A stretch of 32,238 nt of DNA from Promethearchaeota archaeon Loki_b32 (GTDB taxonomy: Archaea; Asgardarchaeota; Lokiarchaeia; Sigyniarchaeales; SOKP01): assembly GCA_005223125.1 (NCBI GenBank), contig NJBH01000013.1, positions 1-32,238 of the forward strand, read 5' to 3'. The notes under the pieces were generated by a model that ran no database searches, was not told where the DNA came from, and was given only the letters and a program-made list of their open reading frames with translations. Below are positions 9,661 to 17,714 of the stretch, in pieces (within the stretch, counting starts at the first letter, position 1; each line of letters begins with the position of its first letter). A program made the translations under genes and the position numbers.

Positions 9661-9833
9661 TTAGGAAAACCAAGATTATATATTAAATATTTATTTTAAA
9701 AAAGTCAAAACTTCTATAAGGTGGATTTAATCCCCGTAAATATATTATAATCAGTAGATTTTTTTATTGTATTCAAGAATACCACATAGTATAACTAAAA
9801 TTATTCAAAACAATGATATAGAAGTGTAAAAAA

Positions 9834-10256
9834 ATGGTAAAAATTAATCCGTATTTAATGGTTAAAAGCGGTAAAGAAGCGATTGAATTATATAAAGAGG
9901 TTTTTGGAGCTAAACAACTTGTTCACATGCCCTTTCAAAAAGAAATGGGTGCCAATTTTGGATTTCCGGATGATTTTGATTATGAGAACTCTACAATGCA
10001 TGCCGAACTTGAGATAGGGGGTGCTAAAGTAATGCTCTCTGATAATGCGATGAATAAAAATGGTTCTGGAAATGTTCAGGTATTTGTTGATCTTGACTCT
10101 AAGAAGGATTTAGATGAGATTTATGAAAGGGTCAAGAAAAAGAAATTTCAAATTATAATGGACTTAACAAAGACTTTTTGGGGGGCTTGGTTTTTAATGT
10201 TTGAAGATTCCAACGGAATAGGGTGGCAATTAGCATACGGTGGTACTCCATCATAA
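9834..10256 (+). CDS. VOC superfamily protein, PhnB/glyoxalase-like
   Basis: The 140 residues have the layout of PhnB-like members of the vicinal oxygen chelate superfamily: MVKINPYLMVKSGKEAIELYKEVFGA at the start (beta strand, then the helix that positions the ligand), HAELEIGGAKVMLSD at about 65-80, FVDLDSKKDLDEIYERV at about 90-106, and WGAWFLMFEDSNGIGWQLAY at the C-terminus. Such proteins usually form dimers with a metal or small-molecule pocket between beta-alpha-beta-beta-beta units. Substrates in this subgroup are mostly unknown, so neither glyoxalase nor antibiotic-binding activity can be claimed. It stands alone, with an oligo-T tract (about 10268-10290) just after the stop. Confidence 0.85.
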   Translation: MVKINPYLMVKSGKEAIELYKEVFGAKQLVHMPFQKEMGANFGFPDDFDYENSTMHAELEIGGAKVMLSDNAMNKNGSGNVQVFVDLDSKKDLDEIYERVKKKKFQIIMDLTKTFWGAWFLMFEDSNGIGWQLAYGGTPS

Positions 10257-10373
10257 TTACTGAAAAAAATTAACTTATTTTTATTTTTTTAATAATCAAA
10301 CTCTGCTATTAACATATATCAAGGGTTTCAGTTGAGTGATTGGAAAGATAATATCTTCTCACGGTATTCTCAC

Positions 10374-10469
10374 GGTAACCCCATTGGGGATGCAGATGTA
10401 TGCCCCTTATGTGGAGCCCGCAATTAAAATTCTAATTTTTTATATTAATAACTATTTTTTAATTTTAAG
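10374..10469 (+). pseudogene. Truncated duplicate of the zinc-ribbon gene tail (copy 2)
   Basis: The sequence encodes GNPIGDADVCPLCGARN followed by TAA, identical in protein to the end of the zinc-ribbon membrane protein. All five coding differences from copy 1 are synonymous third-base changes, so this was once a functional paralogue under selection, or a gene-converted copy, before its 5' part was lost. Just upstream an 11-base unit (TTCTCACGGTA) occurs twice in tandem at about 10355-10377, probably marking the break. The surrounding 416-base gap (10257-10673) holds no intact gene. Confidence 0.75.
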
Positions 10470-10539
10470 AAGTAATTCAGCAACATATTTACCTAGATCC
10501 TTAGCAATTAGCCCCCCTAATTCATCAGTTTCATCTTTT
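10452..10539 (-). pseudogene. Remnant tail of a convergent gene
   Basis: On the minus strand, 28 codons read KDETDELGGLIAKDLGKYVA… and end …LLKIKK with a TAG at 10452-10454. An in-frame stop lies just upstream and there is no start, so only a C-terminus remains. It overlaps the 3' flank of zinc-ribbon copy 2. In copy 1 the equivalent stretch lacks 59 bases. The one difference within its shared codons is also synonymous (AAG/AAA). The family is not recognised. Confidence 0.4.
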
Positions 10540-10673
10540 TATATTATAATTTTGATTTTGATAAGAATGTTTTATTAAATACATAATATTAGCATAACAT
10601 TAAATTTATATTTTGGATCTATACTAGTTAGTGTAATAAGAATATATTTGATCCATAGATTAGAAGAACGCAC

Positions 10674-11426
10674 ATGGGCTTTAATAACAACAATCTTGAA
10701 AGTTTTAAAAACAAAAAGGATCTTATTGATGAATTATATTACTATAAATCTATCATTCTAAAGAAAATAAAGAATGGAGATTATAATTCTGCATTAGAAA
10801 AAGTAAGATCAGCATTAGTGTTAATTGAAGAACATAAAGATTCTTTTAATATTGAAAAAGAACTTCTTGATTTTTATAATATAAATAAAAAAGTAAGAGA
10901 CGATTTGGTAAATCATAGAATGATTTATGAGCGTCGATTCAACAATCTTTTAAAAGAAAAACTTAGTGAGAATAATCTGGAAAACTTTTCTAAATTATTA
11001 GCTATGTTAAAGAATGAAGTAGACCAAAATCTTGATAAATATAATCTACAACATATCAGTGCAAATATCACCAAATATTTTAAATATATTAAAAAAATGT
11101 ATGAAATTCTAAGCTGTTATAGGGTTCTAAATTACCATAATGCTTCCGATAAAATTTTCGACTTTGTAAGAGACATAAAAACTGAAAATTTTCCAAATTT
11201 AAAGATGTTAATCTCCTTAACTTATCAAAATCTAATAAGAAATAGATTATATCTGTGTTCAAAAGAATGTGATAAATTGACACTTTCTGATCTCTCTCAA
11301 AAAATGGCTATCAATCAAGATCAACTAATTGATTTTATTAATCTAATTCAAAAACAACCAAAAAGCCCTATACAAGACTATATACCAAGAACTCAAGAAG
11401 TAGTGTTTAAAAAGTCACGATATTAA
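10674..11426 (+). CDS. All-helical protein with possible C-terminal winged helix
   Basis: The 250-residue protein is predicted by eye to be almost entirely alpha-helical, very rich in Lys, Asn, Leu and Ile. Residues 15-60 (ELYYYKSIILKKIKNGDYNS) look like a TPR-like helical hairpin. The C-terminal part, about 185-240, has the pattern of a small winged helix (LSDLSQKMAINQDQLIDFINLIQ), like the end of a PCI domain. PCI proteins are helical repeats capped by a winged helix and pair with MPN proteins in the proteasome lid, COP9 signalosome and eIF3. A PCI assignment here is only my inference. The gene ends 38 bases from the convergent radical SAM gene of the JAMM run. The start ATG lacks a visible ribosome binding site. 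Confidence 0.65.
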   Translation: MGFNNNNLESFKNKKDLIDELYYYKSIILKKIKNGDYNSALEKVRSALVLIEEHKDSFNIEKELLDFYNINKKVRDDLVNHRMIYERRFNNLLKEKLSENNLENFSKLLAMLKNEVDQNLDKYNLQHISANITKYFKYIKKMYEILSCYRVLNYHNASDKIFDFVRDIKTENFPNLKMLISLTYQNLIRNRLYLCSKECDKLTLSDLSQKMAINQDQLIDFINLIQKQPKSPIQDYIPRTQEVVFKKSRY

Positions 11427-11464
11427 TTAAATCTCTCATCCTTATTCTCCTAATTAATGAAATT

Positions 11465-12388
11465 TCATAAACCTCTATAAAAATCCGGTCTTAGTATATC
11501 AGAATGAGTAATTCCATAATTAAGTACTTCAATAATTTTTTCCTTATCTCTATCCAACACTCCTTTAATGGGAAGATAATTACTTGCGTGATTGCTTCGG
11601 AATATGCAATTAGCACTTTTATTTTGAAACTTAACATTTTTAATGAATTCCTTCAATTCTCGTAAAATTTCTACAGAATTCATCTCCTGAAATTCCCCTT
11701 TTGCCATTCTTTTAAAAATTTCTGTTCCGGAAGGTGTCATTAGAGTAAGAAAGGCAATATACCATATTCTATCGTCATCAGGACAAATTTTATTAACTAA
11801 ATCAGCTGATTCTAAAGCGTGCGTTTTTGAGATTTCTGGATTATTTGCACCACCAAGACCATTTATAAAAGTAGCTGATAATGTGATATTCGCTTTCATT
11901 AATTTATTCGATGCTTTAATATAATCGTCCCTGGTTGCATGCTTATGAATATCTTCAAGTAACTTATCATATCCAGATTCAAAACCAATGTAAGCGATTT
12001 TTAATCCTGCGTTTGATAATTCTTTTAATTGAATATCTGATTTTTTTAAAATATCTTTAGCATGAGCATAAACTCCACACCTCTCTAAATTTGGAAAAAT
12101 CTTCATCGAATATTTAGTCAATTCAAGAAGCTTTTCAGTAGGTGTAACCATAGCATTTCCGTCCAAGAAAAATATTCGTTTTACATTTGAACCATAAATC
12201 CGTTTAGCAGTATCTAAATCTTTTTTAACATTATCTACTTCTCTTACTAAGAATTTCTTTCCAATGTTGGAAACACAAAAATCACATTTATAAGTACAAC
12301 CCTCTGTAACTTGAATTAATAGTGAATACCCTTCACTAGGTGGACGAAAAACAGGTTTACAATAATAGATTTCTTCCTTAGTATGCAT
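11465..12388 (-). CDS. Radical SAM protein
   Basis: The protein (307 residues) carries the radical SAM cluster motif CTYKCDFC (Cys31, Cys35, Cys38; CX3CX2C), which binds a 4Fe-4S cluster and S-adenosylmethionine. Other family features are a GFESG strand-loop near 137-141, GLGG near 175 and the preceding RIFFLDGNAM around 70-79, in the barrel layout of HemN/Elp3-like members. It has no B12-binding or TRAM domain. The substrate is unknown. It is the third gene of a co-directional run with the zinc-finger protein (51-base gap) and the JAMM-TPR protein. A paralogue with a different cysteine spacing lies at 26397-27305. Both open with an RPP.E.YS.LI.VT.GC block. Confidence 0.88.
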   Translation of the reverse strand: MHTKEEIYYCKPVFRPPSEGYSLLIQVTEGCTYKCDFCVSNIGKKFLVREVDNVKKDLDTAKRIYGSNVKRIFFLDGNAMVTPTEKLLELTKYSMKIFPNLERCGVYAHAKDILKKSDIQLKELSNAGLKIAYIGFESGYDKLLEDIHKHATRDDYIKASNKLMKANITLSATFINGLGGANNPEISKTHALESADLVNKICPDDDRIWYIAFLTLMTPSGTEIFKRMAKGEFQEMNSVEILRELKEFIKNVKFQNKSANCIFRSNHASNYLPIKGVLDRDKEKIIEVLNYGITHSDILRPDFYRGL

Positions 12389-12439
12389 TATGTTATTAAA
12401 AAAATGATAAAAATTGAGAACTATTTATATTTTAATAAT

Positions 12440-13126
12440 TTATTTATTATCTTTAACATCATCTGCATCAGGGGGCCTTTTTGGACAAGAACTTAAATGG
12501 CGACCAAGTCTAACAAACTCTTTTTGACAATAAGGACAAGCTTGCTTCTCTGCTGTACTTTTTTCTCTTGTTCCCGGTTTTCCACTAACTTTTTTCTTTT
12601 TTTTCTTTCCCCTAGTTGGCATGATATCTTCTATACTTGCATCATCGGGAGCAAACTCACAATTTTGAATGTGTGAAGAAAGATTATCGAATATATCTCC
12701 ACAGAACGGGCATTCTGTTATATCAGCTATTTCTGAATCTTCAAGGTCCGCCTTTCCTGCTTTTCTCTTTTCAAATTTCATTGGTGCTACTTCATCTTCT
12801 TCTTCAAACTCATCAATTGATAAATCAATTTTATCTTCCGATGTTATTTCTGCGATTTCAAATTCCTCCAGTTTTATCGCTCTTTCTTTAATTTTTTTTT
12901 CAGCAATCTTTTTGCTTTCTTCAAATATTTCTGAAAATCGCCGAGTGTTTTTGGCTGGATCATATTTGGTACACACTTGGCATACATAAGCTCGAGTGCC
13001 TAAAGTCAATTCTCTAGCAAGACAATAACATAAAGCTTGAAGACTGTTACTAATATTGCCTTTCGGTTCAAGGTGTTTACATACAATTTTTCTTGAATAT
13101 TTAATTTTTTGTTTACGTCTGGGAAT
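12440..13126 (-). CDS. C2HC zinc-finger protein, probable ATT start
   Basis: From the only standard start in frame (TTG at 13007-13009) the product has 189 residues. The frame continues open to 13132, and the extra sequence is clearly coding: IPRRKQKIKYSRKIVCKH…, then ALCYCLARELTLGTRAYVCQ running into the TTG frame. The extension has no ATG, GTG or TTG. An ATT at 13124-13126 sits six bases after GGTGA of a perfect archaeal Shine-Dalgarno, so I place the start there (228 residues). The N-terminal 55 residues hold C, CxH, CxC and CxxC ligands. The middle is acidic. Two fingers of the CX2CX9HX3C type follow (CPFCGDIFDNLSSHIQNC and CPYCQKEFVRLGRHLSSC), split by a Lys-rich linker. They resemble C2HC or UBZ-like fingers that bind nucleic acid or ubiquitin. 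Its place between a JAMM protease gene and a radical SAM gene makes a role with the JAMM protein plausible but unproven. Confidence 0.8.
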   Translation of the reverse strand: MPRRKQKIKYSRKIVCKHLEPKGNISNSLQALCYCLARELTLGTRAYVCQVCTKYDPAKNTRRFSEIFEESKKIAEKKIKERAIKLEEFEIAEITSEDKIDLSIDEFEEEDEVAPMKFEKRKAGKADLEDSEIADITECPFCGDIFDNLSSHIQNCEFAPDDASIEDIMPTRGKKKKKKVSGKPGTREKSTAEKQACPYCQKEFVRLGRHLSSCPKRPPDADDVKDNK

Positions 13127-13130
13127 AAAC

Positions 13131-13137
13131 GATCACC
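13131..13137 (-). promoter_or_regulatory. Shine-Dalgarno GGTGATC that decides an ATT start
   Basis: On the minus strand, GGTGATC complements the 3' end of archaeal 16S rRNA and is followed by GTTT and then ATT. The in-frame stop TGA lies inside this motif, so translation of the frame cannot begin further upstream. No ATG, GTG or TTG lies within the next 110 bases in frame. Confidence 0.65.
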
Positions 13138-13229
13138 AAAAGAAGTATGTAAGATAGTTATTCTTAAAATTTAATTTTTTTGAATTTAAGTAAAAGAAAT
13201 TTAATAAATTTACAAATTTAAAAATAGAT

Positions 13230-14804
13230 TTAAAAATTAAAATTTAAATTTTTGATATCTTTTGAAATTTTATTCTTTAATTCAATATTTTCCAGATTTG
13301 GTAATAATTCTTCAACAATATCTTTTAATTCTACAATTTTTTGAATAAGCAAATCAGGTTTATTCCAAAAATCTGTTCTTAATGGATGCATCTTTAAGAG
13401 AGCTTTATTAAAATTCTCAATAGCTGCTCTATAAAATAAGCAAGTATTTTCTAGTTTATTAAGCCTTGATTGATAAATTGAACCAATTTTATTAAAACAC
13501 ATACCTGCCCCTGCAAAATCACCTTCTTTTTCAAAATTTATAGCCGCATCTTGAATTTTATTCAGAGCATCTTCTAAAACTTCATTATCTCCTTTTTTTA
13601 ATAGCAAATAACCTCTAATATAGTAAGCTACTCCTAAATAAAAACGATGATTTTGTTTTTTAGCAAGTTTAAATAAATCGTCAGAAAATTCTCCCGCAAA
13701 AATTAAGTGTTCATTTGAAATGCATTTTTGAGTAACAATTCTTAAAAGCTCTAAAACTCTTTCAAAATCTTTATTTTCTCTATATTTTTCAATTCCTTCC
13801 CTAAATTTTTCAATTCCTGTAAAGGAATCTTTATTTTCGAATGCTTGATTTCCTTCATAAATTAATTGTTCTGTTGTTTCTTTCAATTTGATTTCTTTCT
13901 GCTTTTTCTTTCCATCGATCTCGCCATAAAAGAAATCATCAACTCCAAATGTAATATCTTCAGTCATAGGAATTTCGGTTAAAAAATTTTTAGTTTTTAT
14001 ATCGTTTGGTTCAGAACGGGCCTGAACTTTTTTTTCTTGTGAAAATTCTTCTCTGTACGCAGATTGTAAAGGTTTTCCTTCAGTTACCAGGGCAGATAGC
14101 TCAGATAAAACATTTGCAAAGAAGTATTTATTTAATCCGTCCACAACATAATCTATTTTATGATAATTATTGTCAAATCCAGGATCATTTACATTCATAC
14201 TTACGTCAGTTATTCTATAGATTTCAAAACCAGTATCATATTTTGTCATAGGGTATTCAGAGCCGTCTTCAACTTTTATCATTTCTTCTTTCTTCTTTCC
14301 TAAAAGGGTGTGATCAAATACTAAACCACAAAAATCGTTATTGTTTTGCTGAAATCCTAATTGGTTAATTAAATCTATATATGAAAAAAATAAGTTTAAT
14401 CCAGGATGGCTATGAAACCATCCAACTATATAATACCCTTTTCCCTCTTTATCAAGTTTCTCTTGAATTTCTTCGATAAATCCATAATGTCTTTCGTCCA
14501 ACTGAACATCAGTCGCATGTCCAAATGTTAAAGCTTCTGCACGCTCTACATAAACTAATTCTTCATCAGATTTTCCAATTAATAAACCATATATTTCTTT
14601 CCATTCCGCTGGAGGTATTGATTTATTTGCAAATCTGCTTGTGTATAAGATTATAGTTTTATAGGCATCTGCTCTAATAACTACTGGCTTACTGATTTTT
14701 TCTATTTGCTTTTCCTCTTTAGTATCTTCATTTTCTAAATTAGATTCCATATTTTCGTTTCCTGAATTTTCGTTATTATTGGGGTTTTTAAATTTCTCTG
14801 ACAT
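13230..14804 (-). CDS. JAMM (MPN+) metalloprotease fused to TPR-like helices
   Basis: The 524-residue protein starts with a 40-residue acidic, Asn-rich tail. Residues 42-170 form a JAB1/MPN/Mov34 domain with a complete JAMM site: Glu70 (KEIYGLLIG), His131 and His133 (VGWFHSHPG), Ser141 and Asp144 (HxHx7SxxD). This is the zinc site used by Rpn11 and CSN5 to cut ubiquitin-family conjugates, so the enzyme is predicted to be active, not an MPN-minus scaffold. Residues 305-520 are helical with TPR-like pairs (EGNQAFENKDSFTGIEKF, YLGVAYYIRGYLLLKKGD, AGMCFNKIGSIYQ). A catalytic MPN domain and helical repeats in one chain is unusual, since in eukaryotes these lie on separate MPN and PCI subunits. A GGTTGAT sequence sits directly before the ATG. 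The gene is first in a run with the zinc-finger and radical SAM genes. The ubiquitin-like substrate is inferred; no ubiquitin, E1 or E2 gene is in the window. Confidence 0.88.
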   Translation of the reverse strand: MSEKFKNPNNNENSGNENMESNLENEDTKEEKQIEKISKPVVIRADAYKTIILYTSRFANKSIPPAEWKEIYGLLIGKSDEELVYVERAEALTFGHATDVQLDERHYGFIEEIQEKLDKEGKGYYIVGWFHSHPGLNLFFSYIDLINQLGFQQNNNDFCGLVFDHTLLGKKKEEMIKVEDGSEYPMTKYDTGFEIYRITDVSMNVNDPGFDNNYHKIDYVVDGLNKYFFANVLSELSALVTEGKPLQSAYREEFSQEKKVQARSEPNDIKTKNFLTEIPMTEDITFGVDDFFYGEIDGKKKQKEIKLKETTEQLIYEGNQAFENKDSFTGIEKFREGIEKYRENKDFERVLELLRIVTQKCISNEHLIFAGEFSDDLFKLAKKQNHRFYLGVAYYIRGYLLLKKGDNEVLEDALNKIQDAAINFEKEGDFAGAGMCFNKIGSIYQSRLNKLENTCLFYRAAIENFNKALLKMHPLRTDFWNKPDLLIQKIVELKDIVEELLPNLENIELKNKISKDIKNLNFNF

Positions 14805-14992
14805 ATCAACCTTTCCTAATTTAATAATTAATTCTAAAAAAATAATAAATGTATACTTAATTAAAATTATGTATGATTAGTTCATAATAAGTGGTTTTAT
14901 CAAATGTTTAAAGACTTCTAATGAAAGTATAGAAAAAGCTCAAGTTGATTTAAGTAAAAGTCAATCTAATGCTTATTAAAAAAAATATAGGG

Positions 14993-15114
14993 CTAGCTAG
15001 CTTGAATGCTCAAAGTAGAAAAATAAAAAAAAAAAGTAAATTTAATTTAATTTTTTGATATTGATTTTCATGATTTTAGGTTTTTTTTCTTAAAGTGCCT
15101 GAAAACCAGAATGC
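14993..15114. repeat. Direct repeat copy A: tail of the binding-protein gene
   Basis: This stretch spans the last 14-15 codons of the substrate-binding protein gene (minus strand) and 75 bases beyond its stop. It is repeated at 17715-17834. Two 29-base blocks are identical (14993-15021 with 17715-17743, and 15051-15079 with 17771-17799), with a diverged A/T-rich part between. Read on the minus strand, copy A has a long T-run (about 15022-15036) that could serve as terminator, then the palindromic GCTAGCTAGC. Confidence 0.85.
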
Positions 15115-17593
15115 TGGATACCAGACCAAGTATTGCCATGAGTAAGAATCCATTATATCCTGGAATAGCTGCAGATCCATCGCCCTCTTCAATTAAAACA
15201 TCGACACTAATACAATTGGATAATGTATACCCATACTCGTTATATGCTGCAACAATGTAATAATAGGTTCCATCCGACAGTCCGGTAATAGAGTATGGTG
15301 ATATTGCATTTTGAAAGGAAAGTGAAGTTTGGCTGTAATCAAGTTCAGTGATATAACTATTGGATGTAAAAACCGAATAATTATCTGCTCCTTGAGAACT
15401 GGCCCATACTAATTTGAAATCTCCATCAAGATCAGGTGTATCAGCACTGGATAACAACGTAAATTGTTCTGGAACTCCTTCTACAACAGTAACACTAATA
15501 CAATTGGATAATGTATACCCATGCTCGTTATATGCTGCAACAATGTAATAGTAGGTTCCAACCGACAGTCCGGTAATAGAGAATGGTGATATTGCATTCT
15601 GATCAGCAATTAGAGTAAGACTTCCGTTAATAACAGTAATAAAACTATTAGATATAAAAACCGAATAATTATCTGCTCCTTGAGAACTGGTCCATATTAA
15701 ATTGAAATTTCCATCAAGATCAGGAGTATCTGCATCAGAATCCAAATAAAAATCATCTGGCGCCCATTTTAATGAAAATAAATCAAGTATTTCCATTACA
15801 TTATAAGAAAAGTTTTCTAATTCTGCCTTATGAACTTGTTGTACTAAATAAACCCAACCTGATATATGACAGTGGCTTGCTGGATTTAATGGGCGGTTTA
15901 CGTCATAAATTAATGATTGGATCTTCATATAATAGTCTAATTGTGTTAAATAATCAGTTTCAGCTGCGGCCGCATTCATCAATTCAGTTAATCCACCAGA
16001 ACTAGTATCGTTAATCCGTGAAAAGCATGAGCCAGAAGCTAAATTGAATAATGGATCAATCATATTGAATGGATTTAAATAATCTGCGCACCATCCAATA
16101 TATGCAATATCCATTTGCCAAGGACTGTTTTCGCCTACGTCTAAATAAAGACCCCACTCTCTCACGGTTTCTGTCATTTCAATTCCAATCATATCAAAGT
16201 TGTCGTCCAGTAATTGATTTAACACTAGGTTGGTTACACTTCCAAAGTGTCTGTTTATTTCAAGATTTCTTCCAAGGATGTTTTGACCCATCCAATCAAG
16301 ATCAGTATTGACATCAAATCCAGAACAATCAATACCACCACGTGCAACGATATCAGCAGCGTTATCTTTCAAGATCTGTCTTGCTTTTACGATATTGGCT
16401 TCCCATGTGAAACTAGAGTCACTGGCTTGTACTACAGATGCATTATGTCCAGGCATAGCTCGAGGAACTGCGGTAGTTCCTTCAACAGCATAACCAGCTT
16501 GAATTTCTTCATAGATATATGTATAGTTAATTGCTAATGCAAGAGCTCGTCTTAAGTATGCAGGGTTTTTCTGGTATTGATGATCACCTGGAACGATCAT
16601 ATTACCCCCAGTATCTCTTGGGCCAGAGTAAATTTCTAAATAGAAGTAGCAGAGATTTTCACCAACATCTTCTACATGAAAGTCTGGATCGGCTCTGAAC
16701 GTATCGATATATATTTTTGTGACGTCATCAATATAATCAAATTGTCCGGCTAAAGCTGCATTCATTCTACCTGTATCATCTTCTATGATCGTCCAAATCA
16801 TTTCTTTAATTTTGGCTTCTCCTCGCCAGTAATTTTCAAATACTTTAAACCTTACTTCCACATCTCTCCAAAAATGTTGATAATCAAAAGGACCAGTACC
16901 AACTAAATCATCAGTTTCTAAATCTAAATAGGTATATCTAGGGGTAGACTCAGGTGATAAAATATCGGTAGCACCAAAACAGAGTAAATCTAATAACGCA
17001 CCAAAAGGCTTACTTAAAATTATTGTAAATTTGTAAGGATCTATATTATCATCTGCAATAAATGAATCAAAGATAGGCGTGCCATCAGCATGAAAGAATA
17101 ATGAACTTGGAAATGCTGGCCATGATGTTGAATTGTAAGGAAGAGTACCTGTGGCATCAATGAAATATTGTACTCTTTCAAAATTCCATTTAACATCTTC
17201 GGCAGTCATCATTGTTCCATCATGGAATTGTACACCTTGTCTTAACGTAAAAGTGATTTGAGTATCACTATCCCAAACCCATGATTCAGCAAGCACAGGC
17301 TTTATTGCATAATTAGGATGAGTTGACCAATTGTACTCAACTAAACCCTCTACAACTTGGTATTGTACGTTATGTGATGGAACATCCCAAGTATCAACAG
17401 GATCAAGTGCTGCAGGATTACTCGCAAAACCCACTTTAAATGGAACAGTGGAAGAAGGAATTGGATATTGTTCAATCGATTTTATCCCATTTCCGTTATA
17501 TTCATTCTGATAAACTAGAATTATTGAATAAGCTGTTATTGAGGTAGAAAGTATAAGAAAAAGAAGAAAAAAACCATAAGTCTCTTTTTTCAT
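15068..17593 (-). CDS. ABC-type oligopeptide substrate-binding protein with stalk repeats and C-terminal anchor
   Basis: The frame opens with a TTG at 17635, but the ATG at 17593 is better (841 residues) because it places the hydrophobic segment YGFFLLFLILSTSITAYSII directly after MKKET, as a signal peptide or anchor. About 35-600 is a family 5 (peptide/nickel type) binding protein: PVLAESWVWDSDTQITFTLR, GVQFHDGTMMTAEDVKWNFE, GTGPFDYQHFW and YLRRALALAINYTYI are typical blocks. Then come two near-identical ~96-residue fibronectin-like units (LDGNFNLIWTSSQGADNYSV, LDGDFKLVWASSQGADNYSV) and a C-terminal IPGYNGFLL…-type hydrophobic anchor with a basic tail, like PGF-type archaeal surface anchors. 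It should sit outside the cell on a stalk and feed a peptide importer. No permease or ATPase genes for it are nearby, so it is an orphan here. Confidence 0.9.
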   Translation of the reverse strand: MKKETYGFFLLFLILSTSITAYSIILVYQNEYNGNGIKSIEQYPIPSSTVPFKVGFASNPAALDPVDTWDVPSHNVQYQVVEGLVEYNWSTHPNYAIKPVLAESWVWDSDTQITFTLRQGVQFHDGTMMTAEDVKWNFERVQYFIDATGTLPYNSTSWPAFPSSLFFHADGTPIFDSFIADDNIDPYKFTIILSKPFGALLDLLCFGATDILSPESTPRYTYLDLETDDLVGTGPFDYQHFWRDVEVRFKVFENYWRGEAKIKEMIWTIIEDDTGRMNAALAGQFDYIDDVTKIYIDTFRADPDFHVEDVGENLCYFYLEIYSGPRDTGGNMIVPGDHQYQKNPAYLRRALALAINYTYIYEEIQAGYAVEGTTAVPRAMPGHNASVVQASDSSFTWEANIVKARQILKDNAADIVARGGIDCSGFDVNTDLDWMGQNILGRNLEINRHFGSVTNLVLNQLLDDNFDMIGIEMTETVREWGLYLDVGENSPWQMDIAYIGWCADYLNPFNMIDPLFNLASGSCFSRINDTSSGGLTELMNAAAAETDYLTQLDYYMKIQSLIYDVNRPLNPASHCHISGWVYLVQQVHKAELENFSYNVMEILDLFSLKWAPDDFYLDSDADTPDLDGNFNLIWTSSQGADNYSVFISNSFITVINGSLTLIADQNAISPFSITGLSVGTYYYIVAAYNEHGYTLSNCISVTVVEGVPEQFTLLSSADTPDLDGDFKLVWASSQGADNYSVFTSNSYITELDYSQTSLSFQNAISPYSITGLSDGTYYYIVAAYNEYGYTLSNCISVDVLIEEGDGSAAIPGYNGFLLMAILGLVSSILVFRHFKKKNLKS
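15204..15740 (-). repeat. Two ~250-base direct repeats coding the FN3-like units
   Basis: Bases 15204-15452 and 15492-15740 repeat at a 288-base period. Long stretches differ at only one base in 15-20, for example around the codons for GTYYYIVAAYNE and SSQGADNYSV. The middle of each unit (around ITELDYSQTSLS versus ITVINGSLTLIA) is much more diverged. This points to a recent duplication or ongoing gene conversion at the flanks. Confidence 0.85.
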
Positions 17594-17714
17594 TTTATTT
17601 TGCCTTTTCTGTTTGTATTTATATAAACTTATCAAAAAAATGATAAGTTGATTAATAGATTATCGTGCTATTATAAAAATTTTTCCTTGAACATTTTTCG
17701 AACAATAAAGTACA

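Noticed and set aside
10336-10578. 80-codon open frame on the plus strand
   Set aside because: It runs through the duplicated zinc-ribbon tail in a different frame from the conserved codons and its protein has no sensible composition; it is incidental.
12669-12989. 106-codon frame antisense to the zinc-finger gene
   Set aside because: It is a Ser-rich shadow of the Glu- and Lys-rich zinc-finger coding strand.
14881-14979. Short plus-strand frame of about 32 codons ending …DLSKSQSNAY
   Set aside because: The amino-acid use is plausible, but it has no start codon, no partner repeat and no family I can name; in a 263-base gap it may be chance or a trace of an old gene.
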